DNA of 64,000 bases from the NCBI GenBank assembly GCA_027943335.1, contig BSBK01001159.1, positions 1,197,001 to 1,261,000 of the forward strand, given 5' to 3'. The notes beneath the pieces are model-generated. The model saw only the letters and a program-made list of their open reading frames with translations. It did not search any database and was not told the origin of the DNA. Every line of letters begins with the position of its first letter. The stretch's first letter is position 1. This document shows, piece by piece, positions 1 through 11,251 of this stretch. This stretch comes from Chamaecyparis obtusa. Taxonomy: Eukaryota; Streptophyta; Pinopsida; Cupressales; Cupressaceae. A program made the translations under genes and the position numbers.

Positions 1-240
1 GGATTTTTTTAGGACCATATGATTTTTTTAAGGACTTTATGTGATTTTCACTAATTTTTTAAGGACTTCATATGATTTCTTTGAATTTTTTAAGGATCAT
101 ATTTAGTTTTGTAGTGATTTTCTCAACATTGTATTTGATTTTTATGGATTTTTTTCAAGACATTATGCAATTTTTAGTGATTTTTTCAAGACATTACACA
201 ATTTTTAGTGTTTTTTTAGGCATTAATATTTACATGTTGT
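1..240 (-). repeat. degenerate A-rich tandem array in the T1 3' tail
   Basis: Roughly eight imperfect units of about 30 bp. On the minus strand the core reads AATGTCTTGAAAAAA or AAGTCCTTAAAAAA followed by TCA. The same motif occurs directly after the integrase of T2 (54900-54950), so this is part of the element's 3' noncoding region. The 61-codon open frame here is a by-product of the T-rich repeat and is not a gene. Confidence 0.6.
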
Positions 241-642
241 TGTCTCCAATCCAATAAAGTGAAGAAATCCATCATTCAACTATGTTCTAAGAATCATCCC
301 CAGTTCAAAATCCAAATTAAGCACAACTCAAGAAAAGTTGCCCCCAGATTGAACCCAAACTATGTACAAAGGCCAAAGGACAAAATATATATAGACTGAC
401 TAAGAAAGGGAAATGACATGAAACATCAAATAGTTATAGGATAGATATAAGTGAAAGTATAAATGAGATAGAATTAGGATAGATGATAGAGAAACAACTT
501 ATCCACGTTTTCACCACAATACTTATCCAAAGCACTTGTTTGCCAGGTTTTCACTCTTGGATGAAATTTTTCTCTTTATTCCTTTTCTTGTGTTACCAAG
601 ACACTTGTTTGCAAAGTTTTCATTAAGGCAATAATTTTTTGG

Positions 643-685
<43 letters not shown>

Positions 686-789
686 AAAACAAACTTTTTT
701 TTCATTTTTTTTCTTTTTTAAGGATATTTTTTCAGTCGTTTTGATATTTTAAAAGATTTTTTTTCAATTTTTTTTGTTTTTTTAGGATC
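241..789 (-). other. T1 3' noncoding tail
   Basis: No gene. On the minus strand the stretch holds a CTGGGGGCAA motif (338-347) that recurs in the T2 tail (TTGGGGGCAA near 55326), which supports its assignment to the same type of element. Bases 690-790 are A-rich on the minus strand and resemble 54950-55075 of T2. The rest is unremarkable AT-rich sequence. Confidence 0.5.
646..680. repeat. (TC)n microsatellite
   Basis: An uninterrupted TC dinucleotide run of 35 bases. It lies inside the noncoding tail of T1. Confidence 0.95.
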
Positions 790-1560
790 ATGTATAATAA
801 TTTTAGAGGTGCATATTGTTCATTGTCTTTGGCAATGGTTCTCCCTCTAGTGTTGCAAGATGATAAACTCCAGACTCATATGATGTAGTGCCTATGTAAG
901 GTCCTATCCAATTTGGTTCAAATTTTCCAAGATTTTCTCTTTGTTGTTGATTCTTGGGGTTTATTTCCAGGACCAAATATCCAACCTCAAAATTGTGACC
1001 TTTTACTCTCTTATTATAGCTCCTTTGGAGATCATTTTAATAATCTTGCAGATGGACCAATGAGGCTAGTCTTTGCTCATCTAGAATTTCAAGCTCACAA
1101 AGTCTGGATACTCTATAATTCTCATCATCAATTATATGGTGCAAGGATACTCTCAATGATGGAATTTTAATTTAAAGAGATAAAATTTCCTTAGTTCCAT
1201 AGACTATAGAATAAGGGTGGCACAAATGGGAGTGTGAATACTGGTTCTGTAAGCCCAGAGAGATAGATTTAGTTGCATATACCAATCTTTGCCAACATCA
1301 TTGACAATATTTTTGAGTATTTTGATTAATATTTATTGGTCACCTTGGCTTGATCATTACCTTGGGCATGAATCATGTTCCCATGCATCTGGAATTTGTA
1401 ACACTTTTTGGAAAATCCATGTGCATCTTGTTCCATAGTCGGCCAATAGTATCCAAATCTTACAATTTTTCTCTAGACTTAAACCATTGAAATGGCCTCC
1501 ACATATACCATCGTGTACCTCATGTAAAATAATTTGTGCCTCTCTCAAATTAATACATCT
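790..1560 (-). pseudogene. T1 integrase remnant with deleted catalytic core
   Basis: On the minus strand, 1357-1560 encodes the integrase zinc-binding region; its histidines lie in the context HEVHDGICGGH, and the expected cysteine pair is degraded. The conserved segment with the QGN and TNK motifs follows almost at once (near 1340-1310), then the WAYRTS motif (about 1240-1250) and the C-terminal domain with PNWIGPY (about 905-925), ending near 790. The section that should hold the first two catalytic aspartates (roughly 350 bp in T2) is missing, so the DDE core was removed by an internal deletion. Frames also shift between the WAYRTS segment and the C-terminus. Homology to the T2 integrase is clear by eye. 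Integrase would insert the cDNA copy into the host genome, but this copy cannot work. Confidence 0.8.
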
Positions 1561-1829
1561 AAGGAGTTTTTGGTCAAGGGATCTCTTATAAAGGGTAGCA
1601 CCGATGATGACATATCTAGAGGCTTGGCAGATAAAGGCTCGACACTAGTTTTTGGATAGGTTTTGAGGTAGGATCTGATCATGTAGGTAATTGTATATAT
1701 CTTGGTACCAAAGGGAATTGGGACCAATAATTTCACACACAAACTTAGATTGTGGAATGTCAAAATAAAAAATCATAACTGCTCCACTAGGAAATCACAT
1801 CATTATTCATTCTATGGCATATCTATCAT

Positions 1830-2250
1830 GGAAGCAATGGCTTCCATAACATATGCCTACTTGTTATATAGCCTTGGAACTTGGTAAAACTTAATTGCAA
1901 TAAATTTATTTTTGAGAAAACCTGCCATTTGTTTATAAGGTAGAAATTTTTCATCTTTGGTATCATAGTCATCATTAACCTGGCAGATGAGTAGTTGTGA
2001 ATCTCGATATACCTATAGGTAATAAATTTTCTATTGTATGACAAGTTTCAGTTCGGTGACTAAAGCCTCATATTAAGATATGTTATTGGTACACTCAAAA
2101 GTGATTCTTTATGACTTTGGAATTACATCTCCCTATGGGGTAATAAATAATATACCTACCTCCAATCCATTCCTCATGTGTGAGCCATCAAAGCATAATT
2201 TTTCATTCATTAGATGTTGTAATAGAAAAGATGGTCGCATCTAGAAAATT
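1830..2250 (-). pseudogene. T1 second (archaeal-type) RNase H remnant
   Basis: Minus-strand reading gives the diagnostic order of the extra RNase H of Tat elements: FDGS with the first catalytic aspartate (near 2190), ECTNN and YEAL with the glutamate (near 2080), RDSQLL with the second aspartate (near 2005), and a YDTKDEKFLPYK segment (about 1950). The last catalytic aspartate region (usually ADALA) is degraded to a stop followed by AYVMEAIAS. Three of the four active-site positions are still visible, unlike in T2, where two of four have changed. In active elements this domain is thought to assist or complement the RT-linked RNase H. Several stops are present. Confidence 0.75.
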
Positions 2251-2329
2251 TGATGATAGTGGATGATCATCTTGTATTGGTGCTTTTGTAGTTAATCTTC
2301 AATTACTTGGACTTTAATTTCTTTATGAT

Positions 2330-3690
2330 CGATGTACTCAATGTCAAATTCACTTAGAATCATCACCCATTTGGCCATTCACCTTGTACGTGTTTCTCTG
2401 GTCAACAAATATTTTAATGGAGAAATTTTTTATACAAGCATTATCTTATGATTAAGCATATAATGTCTTAACTTCTCGACTGTGAAGAGTACTTCCATGC
2501 ATGCTTGCTCAATATGTGTATACTTTAGCTCATAACCCACAAGAGTCCTACTAATATAGTAGATAGCTCTTTCTCTATATTGCTTATCATGTTTTTCTAG
2601 AAGAGCTCCTAATGCAATCTCAATCATATAGATGTACACAATAAATGACTTGTCTAGAATAAGAGCCATCAAAACTGGTGGATCGAGTAGGTAATCTTTC
2701 AATTGTTGAAAATAATGTTCACACTAGTCATTCTATTTGAAGGTCACACCATTATACATTAAATGTTGGAAAGGGTGGCACTTGTCTTCCACCTTTGCAA
2801 TGCATCTCTTGATATATTATAATTTCCCTTGAAGGCTCCTCAATTATTTCAAATTAGGTTGAGGAGGAATATCTAATATTTCTTTTACTTTCTCTAGATC
2901 CACTTCAATGCCTTGGTGAGAAAAAATATAACCCAAGAGTTTCCCTGTAACAACTCTGAAAAAATATTTCTTTGGATTGAGTCAAACCTTTTAATTTTCC
3001 GTTATCTCAAAAATCCTCTCTGGAATGCTCAAATGGTCCTTTTTGGTAGATGATTTTTACAATAGATCATCTACATAGTCCTCCATAATTATATGCATGA
3101 CATCATGGAAGATTATCATCATTACTCTCTAGTAAGTGGCTTTGGCATTCTTGAGGCCGAAAGGCATCACATTCCAATATTCTATTCCTCAAGCACATGT
3201 AAAAATTATCTTAGGCTAATCTTTATGTGCTATTCTAATTTAGTTATATCCTAAGAAGCCATCCATCACTGATAAAATATCATATCCAACTATCATGTCT
3301 ACTATGATATCTATATTCATCAAGTAGAAATCATCTTTAGGGCATGCCTTCTTGAGATACCAAAAATATTTGCATATTCTTATGCCCCTTAGTATGATTT
3401 CTCACTGGGACTAAGTTGGAAATCCAATCTGCATAGTTAGTTGGTCTAATGAAGCAAACATCCAGTAATTTATTTAGTTTAGATTTTACTAGAAGAGATA
3501 TTTGAGGATGCATTTTTCTCAAATTTTTATTTACTGGCTTGATACCTAGTTTCAACAACAAATTATGAAGAACCAATTCAAGATCTAATACTGGCATGTC
3601 TACATATGACCAAAAAAAGTTGATTTACCTTTCAAGAAAGAAGTTGATGAAATTAAACTTTTCTTGCTTTGAGAGTAATGCTATAAAATG
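2330..3690 (-). pseudogene. T1 reverse transcriptase and RNase H remnant
   Basis: On the minus strand the RT begins near 3690 with the segment that leads into SYVDMPVLD. Conserved RT motifs follow: FIRPTNYADWISNLVPV (about 3410-3470), MDGFLGYN (near 3270), MPFGLKNA (about 3165) and the catalytic YVDD box in EDYVDDLL (near 3070), intact except for a stop just after it. LLGYIFSHQGIEVD marks the thumb (about 2930). The RNase H follows at 2430-2702 with ERAIYYISR and EKLRHYML. About ten stops and several frameshifts interrupt the frame. The order RT, RNase H, second RNase H, integrase identifies a Tat-type pol. Confidence 0.85.
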
Positions 3691-6593
3691 TATGATTTTT
3701 GGATTGTCAGATATTACAAGGTTGATTTCATATTTTATCTTAATCAGTAATGCCGACTTTTCTTTCTACGAGGTTTTTTCCAATCTTCCATCCTTGGGTG
3801 CCTCAGATATGTTTTCACCTTCAAATATGTCCTTTATTTTTACTTTTTCATGGTCTACTAGTGCCTTTCGATTTTCACCAGAAGACCTATCCTTTTCATT
3901 TTTTCATTTTTTTAATTTTGTTTTCACTTTTATGAATAGAAGAAAGTTGAATTCCCATAACATGCAATGACATATAAATTAATTGAAAAACCTACTTTGT
4001 GATCACCCTGTGGCAGGCCTTATCGAAGCTCAAAGAATTTTTCTATTGATTCATTATTTTTTAAGCGATCCAAGATTGATGGTCCTTGTTAGTCTTAATC
4101 TATTAGTTTAGGGAACACTAAAGGCATGTCATCATTGGTATTGTATATGTTTTGGTTGCTATGTGTAAGTGTAAGGATATGAATATCAGCCATGTCTGTA
4201 TCACTGGCACTCTCCTTAGAAGTGGTGCTCAGATCCCAAAAAGTTTAGATCTAGGCTTGAGGATACATTTTGATAGGAGGAAGGGTATTATCCAAATGTT
4301 TTTATTTAATAGCTAAGTCATTGGGGTTAGAAAAGACATGGTCATGAGCTTAAGGGCAAGAGGAATTGAATTCACATTCTCATTCATTGGAATCAGACTT
4401 AGGATGGGTATCCTCATATGTCATGTCATTTTTCAAGGCATTCACATTTCCACATGACAATCACTTCGTACTTAAATAGATGATTTTCAATGATTGAAAT
4501 CCAAGTCCTTTGTCGAGTGGTTTCCTTTGTGCCACAATAGGCTCTATGATACCTTTTTTGTGTGCTAAGAGCACTACAAATGTCATCACCCCTTTGTTGC
4601 ATTATTTTGAATCTTTTGCCATATTTTTCAACATGAAACTTGACAAAATGTTGTTCCCCTTCATCTTTATGTATCCATCCAGATATATCTTCATCAATGT
4701 GTTATTCATGTAAGCCTCCCCATCTTTTGAATGTGGTATAGGGTTTGAATTGAATAGTGGTATTTTCCTATTTTTGAAAGAGGTGTGGTTTTCCATAAGA
4801 TTTTGGGGAAAGAGGTAATTTCCCAATGTGAAAATCTCAAGACATAGAATTATCCACAACCTTTGTCTTCAATTTTTAATTTTTCTTTGGCTAATTTAGC
4901 TAGAGTGGATGCATCAACATTTTGTGAGGAGCTAGAAGAGTCTTCTTCTCTATTTACTGGTACTTGTTGAGCAGTAGTATCCTTCAAATTGGCATAAAAT
5001 TGAAAAGGATTAGGATCTCTAGGGATAGTGATTTATAATCCATTTTATGAATACTTCATACATTGATGGTAAGTGGATGTGACTACCTTTAGTTTATGGA
5101 TCCAAGGGTGTCACATGTGAAGCATCAATTGATCCAAGAAAAAAGAGCATCATTGATATTTCACTAGTATCAATGATGCTCCTTTTTCTTGGATCAATTG
5201 ATGTACTTGATATAATTTTTGTAGTCACATGTGACACATCTATTGGTCAAGGAATGTACACCCTTGATATATTTTCACTTGGCCCTTTAGGTGGTATAAT
5301 TGTTTAAGTCTTTTCTTGCATTGTTGGACGAGTCAATAAAAGTGGGCCACTTTGTTGTGTATTCTTCTTCTTTTCCAATGAGGGAATTTTTGGCATTCCT
5401 GTAGAAAATTTAAACACTTATTTTGGAACTTCTTGCTGACTTGTTGGTATGCCCTCCTTGAAATCAATCCTTAGTGATCTTTTTGGATTAATATTGGAAG
5501 TCTTGTTAACATCAACTGTTCCTTGAGGCAATGGAGATGTTGTATCAAACACGAGGTTATTGACATGTCTAAATGTATTATTTTTAGGAATCTCAATATT
5601 TAATTCTTTTCATGTTATTTTTGACATTACCTTTGTAGTTGATGTATCCAAAATTTACTTCCCCTTTTCTTATTCCAAAGTTAACTTGGGTTGACTTTCT
5701 TCCAAAGTAGATTTCACTTTATTCTCCAAGTATGGATCTTCTAATAATTTTTCAATATTCATTTTATTTAGAGTTTTAAAGTATCGCTTCACATATTTGG
5801 TCATGATATATTCCAAGATTTTCCAAATATTCTTCTCTTTAGGTGCCTTCTTAATTTATTCCTTTAGTAAATCCATGAAGAAAAGGTGATTCGCTTGTGA
5901 TACGTTTGAATTAAAAGAAGTATCACATGGGTCACTTGGTTCCTTCTCAAATAGTGATGGTGAATTAGGTCTAACATAGCCAAATTTAGGATGATAGATA
6001 GGTTCCATTTGAGATGAATATCCTTGTTGTAAAGAATCTTGAGTTGATTGATTAAGTTCAAATGTCATTTTATTTTCATCCTTAGGAGTTGGTGGACACT
6101 ACCACATATTGGTTTCATAGGATTACAAACATATATTTTGGATACTTATATAAGAAGGACAATGCAAGATCCCTAAATGTTGGTTCAAAGTGTGTTGGGG
6201 TTCCCCATTGGACCATGCCATAGCTTGGTGATGCATGTGTAGGTGAACCCCTACTTGGATTAAAACCTTCTTGATTTGTGTGACCTTGGTGATGTGATGA
6301 TGTAAGTTCTCTTGGTTCAAAAAAATTTGTGTGTTAGTGTGATCTAGTTATTGTGAAAATGTGAGGTTTTGATCAAAACCTTGTGCTTGTAAAGCTACAC
6401 TTTTTGTAGGGTCAAAGAATGTTTGTATCTCTTCACTTGAGGTGTTTATGATATTTGGATTAAAACATTATGATTGCATAGGTACACCTTGTCTAGGGCC
6501 AAGAAGTATTTATGTCTCCTCACTTGAAGTGTACAGAGGTTGATATGAACCTTGTTTCCTTTTGGAAACTTGAGATCTTGTTACAATCAACAT
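3691..6593 (-). pseudogene. T1 gag and gag-pol linker region, degraded
   Basis: A plausible gag start lies at 6593 on the minus strand: MLIVTRSQVSKRKQGSY, resembling the MVETRAS and MPVETRS starts of T2 and T3. Downstream are broken stretches of hydrophilic protein, including NSPSLFEKEPSDPCD (near 5945). The part closest to RT (3700-3900) is a lysine- and glutamate-rich linker with the motifs VKIKDIFEGENIS and APKDG. These match VKIKEVSEGENLS and VPKDE in T2, so the linker is homologous. A KGLGF segment (about 4490) probably ends the protease-proximal part. No clear protease active site (DSG/DGG) was found, so that domain may be deleted or too eroded to see. Confidence 0.5.
5108..5238. repeat. 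long near-perfect inverted repeat (hairpin) inside T1 gag region
   Basis: Two 35-nt arms, 5124-5158 and 5168-5202, are reverse complements with one mismatch and enclose a 9-nt loop. An outer pair of perfect 12-nt arms (5109-5120 and 5225-5236, TGTCACATGTGA and its complement) extends the structure, with an asymmetric 22-nt bulge on the right. As RNA or cruciform DNA this would be very stable. It looks like a local inverted duplication of element sequence and not like a transposon terminus. Confidence 0.9.
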
Positions 6594-6639
6594 GATGTCT
6601 AAATGTACCTAAGGATATGAAGGATATATGAAAAAATAC

Positions 6640-7200
6640 ACTTTGTTTTTAGATTTTTGCAAACTTTTGGATGAAATTCAACTTAGGAGTATGCAAAATG
6701 CAATTTTTTTTTTGGATTTTAGAGGCTTGAAATGATTATGAAACTTAGGATATGCAAATGGAATGGATGAAAACTTGGGTTATGTGAAATGCACTTTGGT
6801 CTTGGATTTTGAAGGAATTTGAAATGATTATGTAACTAAGGGTATGCAAAATGCAATTTTTTTTTTGGAAGATTTGAAATGCCTATGCAACTAAGGAAAT
6901 GCAACATGCAATTTGGTTTTGGACATTTTTTAAGGGATTTTGAAACGATTATGAAAAATTGGGATTTAGACTTTGAAATTGAAAATGCAAAATGAGAATG
7001 ATAATTGAAGGTATGAAACCTAAGCTTATGATATGCAAACTAATTTTTTTTGAAATTTTTTATTTTTGAAAATGTAAGAAAAAGGATGATTATGAAAAAT
7101 AAGGAGGATGGAAATAAAAGTATGTTCTTTTTGGAATTTGGAATTTGGAAAATGCAAACTTAAGGATGATAATGCAAACTAAAGGGTATGAAAAATGCAA
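6640..7200. repeat. degenerate tandem repeat in T1 leader
   Basis: About five imperfect units of roughly 90-130 bp, each with GAAATGATTATG, AACTAAGG or AACTTAGG and TATGCAAAATGCAA, followed by a T-run and GGA. The units are too diverged for a firm consensus by eye. Confidence 0.55.
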
Positions 7201-7613
7201 CTGCGTTTTTGAATTTTTGGACTTTGTGAAAATCTTGCAAATGAAAACCCAAGAGTAGGACCTCAGGAAATCAAAATTAGATCTTGAATTTCAAGGACCA
7301 AAAGGAAAAAATATAAATAAAATTGACCAAGTCAAATCCATCATGACAAGATTGGATACTGACTAAATGATAAACATGACAAAAGAGATAAGATTTGAAA
7401 CAAAGTCAAGATCTTTTTTCAATAACACAAGATGAAACTCCAAGAATTGAATTTTTGGGATTTTAAAAGTTTTTAGAAGTTTATTAATGCAAAATGATGA
7501 TGATAAATAAAGAATAATATGAAAAGGATAATGCAATTTTTATGAGGACTTGATAAGGGTTGATAATAAGGATGAAATTACGCAAGTTTTTGAAGGTTCT
7601 AAGAGCAAAATGA

Positions 7614-7628
7614 GGGGGGGGGGGGGGG
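7614..7628 (+). repeat. G15 homopolymer
   Basis: Fifteen consecutive Gs, with another G5 tract 40 bases downstream (near 7664). Such runs are prone to length change and sequencing error, and can form G-quadruplexes. Confidence 0.9.
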
Positions 7629-8276
7629 TAATGCAACTATAATAAGGACCTGTTATGATAAAAGGGGGTGATAATAAAATTATGGAATCATGAAAATGAT
7701 TTTAGAATGACATGCAAATGATAAAATGAAAATACTAAATGAAAGGTTACCTTAAGATTATATCAAGACTCCAAGGCTATCTTGACACTTCATGTTTTGG
7801 CAAGTTAATGAAAAGGTTTTGAAATACTTTTGGATGTTTTGAGACAATTTGGAAAAGGTTTTAAATGTTTTTCAATAATTTTGAGACCATTTTAAGGTGA
7901 TTTTGATTAGTGCATTTTTTTTTATAATACCCACACAAGACACTTCAAACAGAAATGGATTTTTTGACTTTAATGCACATACCCTCCACAACCTAAGATT
8001 CAAGGAAAGTATTCAATAAATTCCCACTATGGATAAATTAGAACCACACTTATTCATAGTGGATAGCTTATACTCTTGGAGGAAGAAGCTCCTCCTTATA
8101 TTGCACTCACTTATTAGGCACAACGAGCTTCAAATTCTAAGGGGCATCACTTCCCATGGAACTTCAATATCTACTAAGATTTATGAGAGTGTGGGATACC
8201 TTTGGAGGTATGGGTGACCCCCTGCATTAGAAAATATAAGGTTTTAAACAAACTAAAACAAAAGGTTTTTAGTTCA

Positions 8277-8295
8277 GGCTCTAGTTCGGGCACCA
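8277..8295 (-). other. T1 primer-binding site candidate
   Basis: On the minus strand the sequence TGGTGCCCGAACTAGAGCC follows GTGCA and one spacer base. A TGG-initiated, tRNA-3'-end-like segment directly after a CA-ending LTR is the expected layout. The matching tRNA was not identified, so the assignment rests on position and on the TGG...GAAC form. Confidence 0.5.
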
Positions 8296-8408
8296 ATGCA
8301 CGCTCTCTCCCTATTACTAGGAGGCTTCCTTCCTATAGAACACAAGTATTGGAGAAGTCATCATGGGTAGGATATTAGCACCCATAGTGAGGCATTTTTA
8401 CCCCACTC

Positions 8409-8418
8409 ATTTTATATA
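8409..8418 (-). promoter_or_regulatory. TATA box candidate of the T1 LTR
   Basis: Minus strand TATATAAAAT, about 110 bp upstream of the LTR/primer-site junction. That is a normal place for an LTR promoter with a short R-U5. Confidence 0.4.
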
Positions 8419-8929
8419 GCAATTGAGTGTGGCTTGGATTTATCTTGTTATCACTTGGGTCCATCCTTCTCACCCTACCTTATGGCCTGCTTAAGAGGTA
8501 GGCCCTCTAAAAAAAATAGAATAAATTTCTCTTACACCCAAGATCTGGGAAGGTGAGGGGAGAGGATATGTTCATTATTTTTTTTTATTACAAAGATGTT
8601 CCTAATGCACAAAGCACATCAAGAAAATATTGTTCATTTTATGCAGTTCCAAATGAAGTCTTTTCTAAACTACTAAAAAATAAGCACAAAGAGTTATGAC
8701 AAAAATACAAAGGATTTTATCACACATCCTATGTCAAATCCATTAGTAGTTTGCATGTAATATTCATCCCATAATTTCCAAAGTGATACATAAACTGATT
8801 AGTACACCAAACTCTCTACTCTAACATTAGAAATAGAAATGAAATGCATAAAGGAAGAACTGAATCAAAACATGTGCAAACATGACCAATTGAGCATGAA
8901 TATAACGAAGTGTTCATTAGAAATTTCTA

Positions 8930-9020
8930 AGTGCACATAAGGACTATCAAAGTCTACATAATAGAGACCAAGTGTGCATAAAAAAATTCCAAGTACACAA
9001 GTTTGAGACCAAGTGCACAG
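8930..9020. repeat. GTGCAC-type short interspersed motifs, cluster 1
   Basis: Four occurrences of CAAGTGCACA-like words (near 8932, 8968, 8990, 9009), spaced about 20-35 bp apart. They form the smaller of two clusters in the probable LTR. Confidence 0.6.
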
Positions 9021-9404
9021 GACCTGCGACAACAAGACAAATGACTCAGAAAATGCTAGAAAACACTAAAATATGATAAAATTAGGTCCCTAATTATGTT
9101 TGATTGATATAATTAAGGTTAATTCAGCCATTTGATTAAGGTAATTAGTAAATTTAAGCCAATTTGAACCCCCTAATTAAGCTAGATGTGGATTTGAATT
9201 AATTTGAAACACCTAACAAATCAAATTAATATGTAACCCTAAATTAGGTGATTGTTCATTTTAAGAGCCCAAATAAAAAATGAATGTTCATTTTAACTTG
9301 ATTTGACATATTTAGGTTTATTTTATCTATATTGAACACTTATATTGATATTTAATTGCATTGAAAAGAAAATCTAAGCTCTAAACCCTAGAACCAAAAT
9401 ACTA

Positions 9405-9560
9405 TGTCCAACTACACATAATTCTGACCAAGTGCACAATTTTGGGTCCAAGTGTGCATTAGGAATGTCCAACTATGCATAAAGATATCCAAGTGCACAT
9501 TAAAACTATCTAAGTGTGCACAACTAAGGTCAAGTGTGCACAATTCCTTTCGAGTGTGCA
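9405..9560. repeat. GTGCAC-type short tandem motifs, cluster 2
   Basis: Eight CAAGTGTGCACAA-like words at a regular spacing of about 20-21 bp. The core GTGCAC is self-complementary. The regular spacing of about two helical turns suggests a minisatellite or an array of protein-binding sites in the LTR. Confidence 0.65.
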
Positions 9561-10149
9561 AATTTGCTTCAGATCATGAAAAACACATCAAAAACACAAA
9601 ATAAGTTAGATCATGCATGTTCACATCGGGTTCACCAAATGTAGGCAAGAAAAAGGAAAATATGCATAGAAAGGCAACAAAAAAAATCTCAAAATGATAC
9701 AAACAAATGGGTAAGTACACCAAGTTTCTGGTTAGAAAAGTGACCACATGAAAAAAACTTAAAATTTTCCAAAACACGTGTGGGTTATTTGAAATTCAAA
9801 TCACATAGGCTCGAAAAAAATGAGCCTAACAAAGGTAATTAAAAAAAAACAAAAGGCTCTTCATACGTGTAGGTTATGAAGAGATTTTTATTTTTTTCAA
9901 ACTTGCAGGTAAAGCTCATTTATAATGCCAAAAACAACTTGACAATAAATGATAGGGTGCCAAAATCACCAAAACACATGCGTGTTTCCTTCTAAATTAC
10001 ATTTTTTTTAGTATTTAGAGAAATTTCCAACCATGCCACGATGTTAAAGAGGTTGGAATTTATTGTTTCTATTTTTTTTTGTTTGAATTTGAATTAAAGT
10101 AGGGTTTATTTAATCGATTTAAGTTTTTTTTATTAATTTGATGTCAAAT

Positions 10150-10322
10150 TCTAAAAATAATCCCTGATAATGAAATAGACAACAAAGACCTCTTCCTGCA
10201 CAACCAAAACAAGAAAACCCTCAAAAAATTGCACATGAACAACAAAAAAAACCTCAAAATACTTCTCCACAAGATCAAAACCTTTAAAATATTGCTCCTA
10301 AATAACCACCACCAGCCATAAA
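10150..10322 (+). pseudogene. gene X, left part: Gln/Pro-rich exon interrupted by CR
   Basis: The plus strand encodes a glutamine- and proline-rich stretch (QQRPLPAQPKQ, later TSPQDQNL and PPPAI), with TAA codons where CAA is likely. The frame runs to the target duplication ATAAA at 10318-10322. It continues in the same phase after the 3' copy at 17897, reading INLPRPLVDHV and beyond. This shows one coding exon split by CR insertion. The protein family is not recognised. Confidence 0.55.
10318..10322 (+). repeat. target-site duplication of CR (left)
   Basis: ATAAA, identical to 17897-17901 directly after the 3' LTR. Five-base duplications are normal for Ty3/gypsy elements. Confidence 0.9.
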
Positions 10323-11180
10323 TGATGCACGAGCATCTTGGGTGTAAGAGAAATCTTGCATCACCCAAAAATATTTTTGGTTTCTCTTCAATAAGGGCTA
10401 TCTTGTGCAGAACTTCTATTTTTGAAAATTTACTATTTTTAGTAAGTTTTCCATTCATGCTCAGAATGGTCTATTTTCTTCCCTGGAGGTTCATTTTGGT
10501 TATATCAACCTACCAGTAAAGTTTCATTGTCAGATCAAGTCTAGTTTTGAAGATATTGAAAATTTTCGGTATTGGCAGCAGTGTACAGAAACTTTGAACT
10601 CAGTTTTAAAAGCTTTAGAGGCCCCAGATGAGGTCGAAACTTTGACTACATGAAGCTTTCTTAAATTTGGCATCATAGAGAACTTCACGCCCTTTCCAAA
10701 ATGGGGTCATAATAGTCAATCAGGTCAACGGGTGATGACTTATGGTCCCTAGAAGTTGGGTCACTTGAAATGGCAAAAAATGATTTTTCCTTCAAAATTT
10801 TTGTTTGGGTTTCAAAAGTTGTTTTGAGCTGACTCTGATGTAATAAATTGTAAAATAAAATAATTCTAAGTTTGGTCGGCCTTATTGGCTAAAATTCTAG
10901 AACCTTCCCAGGCGGTGGAAAATTGCCTATATAAGGAAGGCTGTAGTGTTGTCTTAGGTAGTTCGGAGTAGTTCATAGTAGTTCAGGTTAACAATTCAAG
11001 GCTTTGTCTCTTAGAATATTGTAAGGAAAATGCCCATGGGGCTTTGCATATTGTAATTCTAAAATTTATAATTCCACATTTGTGGAGATAATAAGAAGCC
11101 CATTTTCTGTTCTTGCAAATTGTTGTTGTTTCTCTGTTTCTGTTATGTGTTTATGGTATTAAGGGGAGCACCCTTCATCA
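10323..11180 (+). repeat. CR 5' LTR
   Basis: 858 bp, TGATG...CATCA, aligned along its whole length to 17040-17896. A TATA-like box TATATAAGG is at 10928-10936. The terminal part (TTGCAAATTGTTGTTG, then the GGTATTAAGGGGAGC segment) is almost identical in the two LTRs. Confidence 0.95.
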
Positions 11181-11182
11181 AG

Positions 11183-11194
11183 TGGTGTCAGAGC
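11183..11194 (+). other. CR primer-binding site
   Basis: TGGTGTCAGAGC starts two bases after the 5' LTR. It differs at one base from TGGTATCAGAGC, the standard complement of the plant initiator tRNA-Met 3' end. The change is A to G. Confidence 0.9.
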
Positions 11195-11251
11195 GGGAGT
11201 TCCTAAGTGTGTAAATAGATCACTAACTATGAGGTAGTTTACACTAGGATC

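Larger units (their letters stand above)
6594..8276 (-). other. T1 leader (5' untranslated region)
   Basis: No coding potential of note. The stretch lies between the primer site and the gag start on the minus strand. It contains a degenerate repeat at 6640-7200 and a 15-base G run at 7614-7628. The 62-codon plus-strand frame at 8029-8217 shows no recognisable domain and is probably fortuitous. Confidence 0.5.
1..8296 (-). mobile_element. T1: Tat-type Ty3/gypsy LTR retrotransposon, antisense, 3' end outside window
   Basis: Read on the minus strand this stretch gives, in order, a primer-binding-like site (8277-8295), a 1.7-kb leader, a gag-like start (about 6593), a long acidic linker, RT, RNase H, a second RNase H, integrase and an A-rich 3' tail that leaves the window at base 1. 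A second, archaeal-type RNase H between RNase H and integrase is the hallmark of the Tat clade. The linker, the integrase C-terminus and the tail match those of T2 (23543-58574) motif for motif, so T1 and T2 belong to related families. Every domain carries stops or frameshifts and the integrase core is internally deleted, so the copy is dead. The 3' LTR is not in the window. Confidence 0.85.
8297..10140 (-). mobile_element. probable 5' LTR of T1, outer boundary not located
   Basis: Its inner end (plus 8297, minus-strand ...GTGCA) abuts the primer site. A minus-strand TATA-like box lies at 8409-8418. The second LTR copy is outside the window, so the outer boundary cannot be found by comparison. 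Gene X exon sequence appears by about 10150, which limits the LTR to roughly 1.8 kb or less. The stretch also holds two clusters of GTGCAC-type repeats and a short inverted repeat (near 10026-10060). No gene is seen. Confidence 0.45.

Noticed and set aside
8029..8217. 62-codon plus-strand ORF
   Set aside because: Lies in the T1 leader, antisense to the element, with no recognisable domain.
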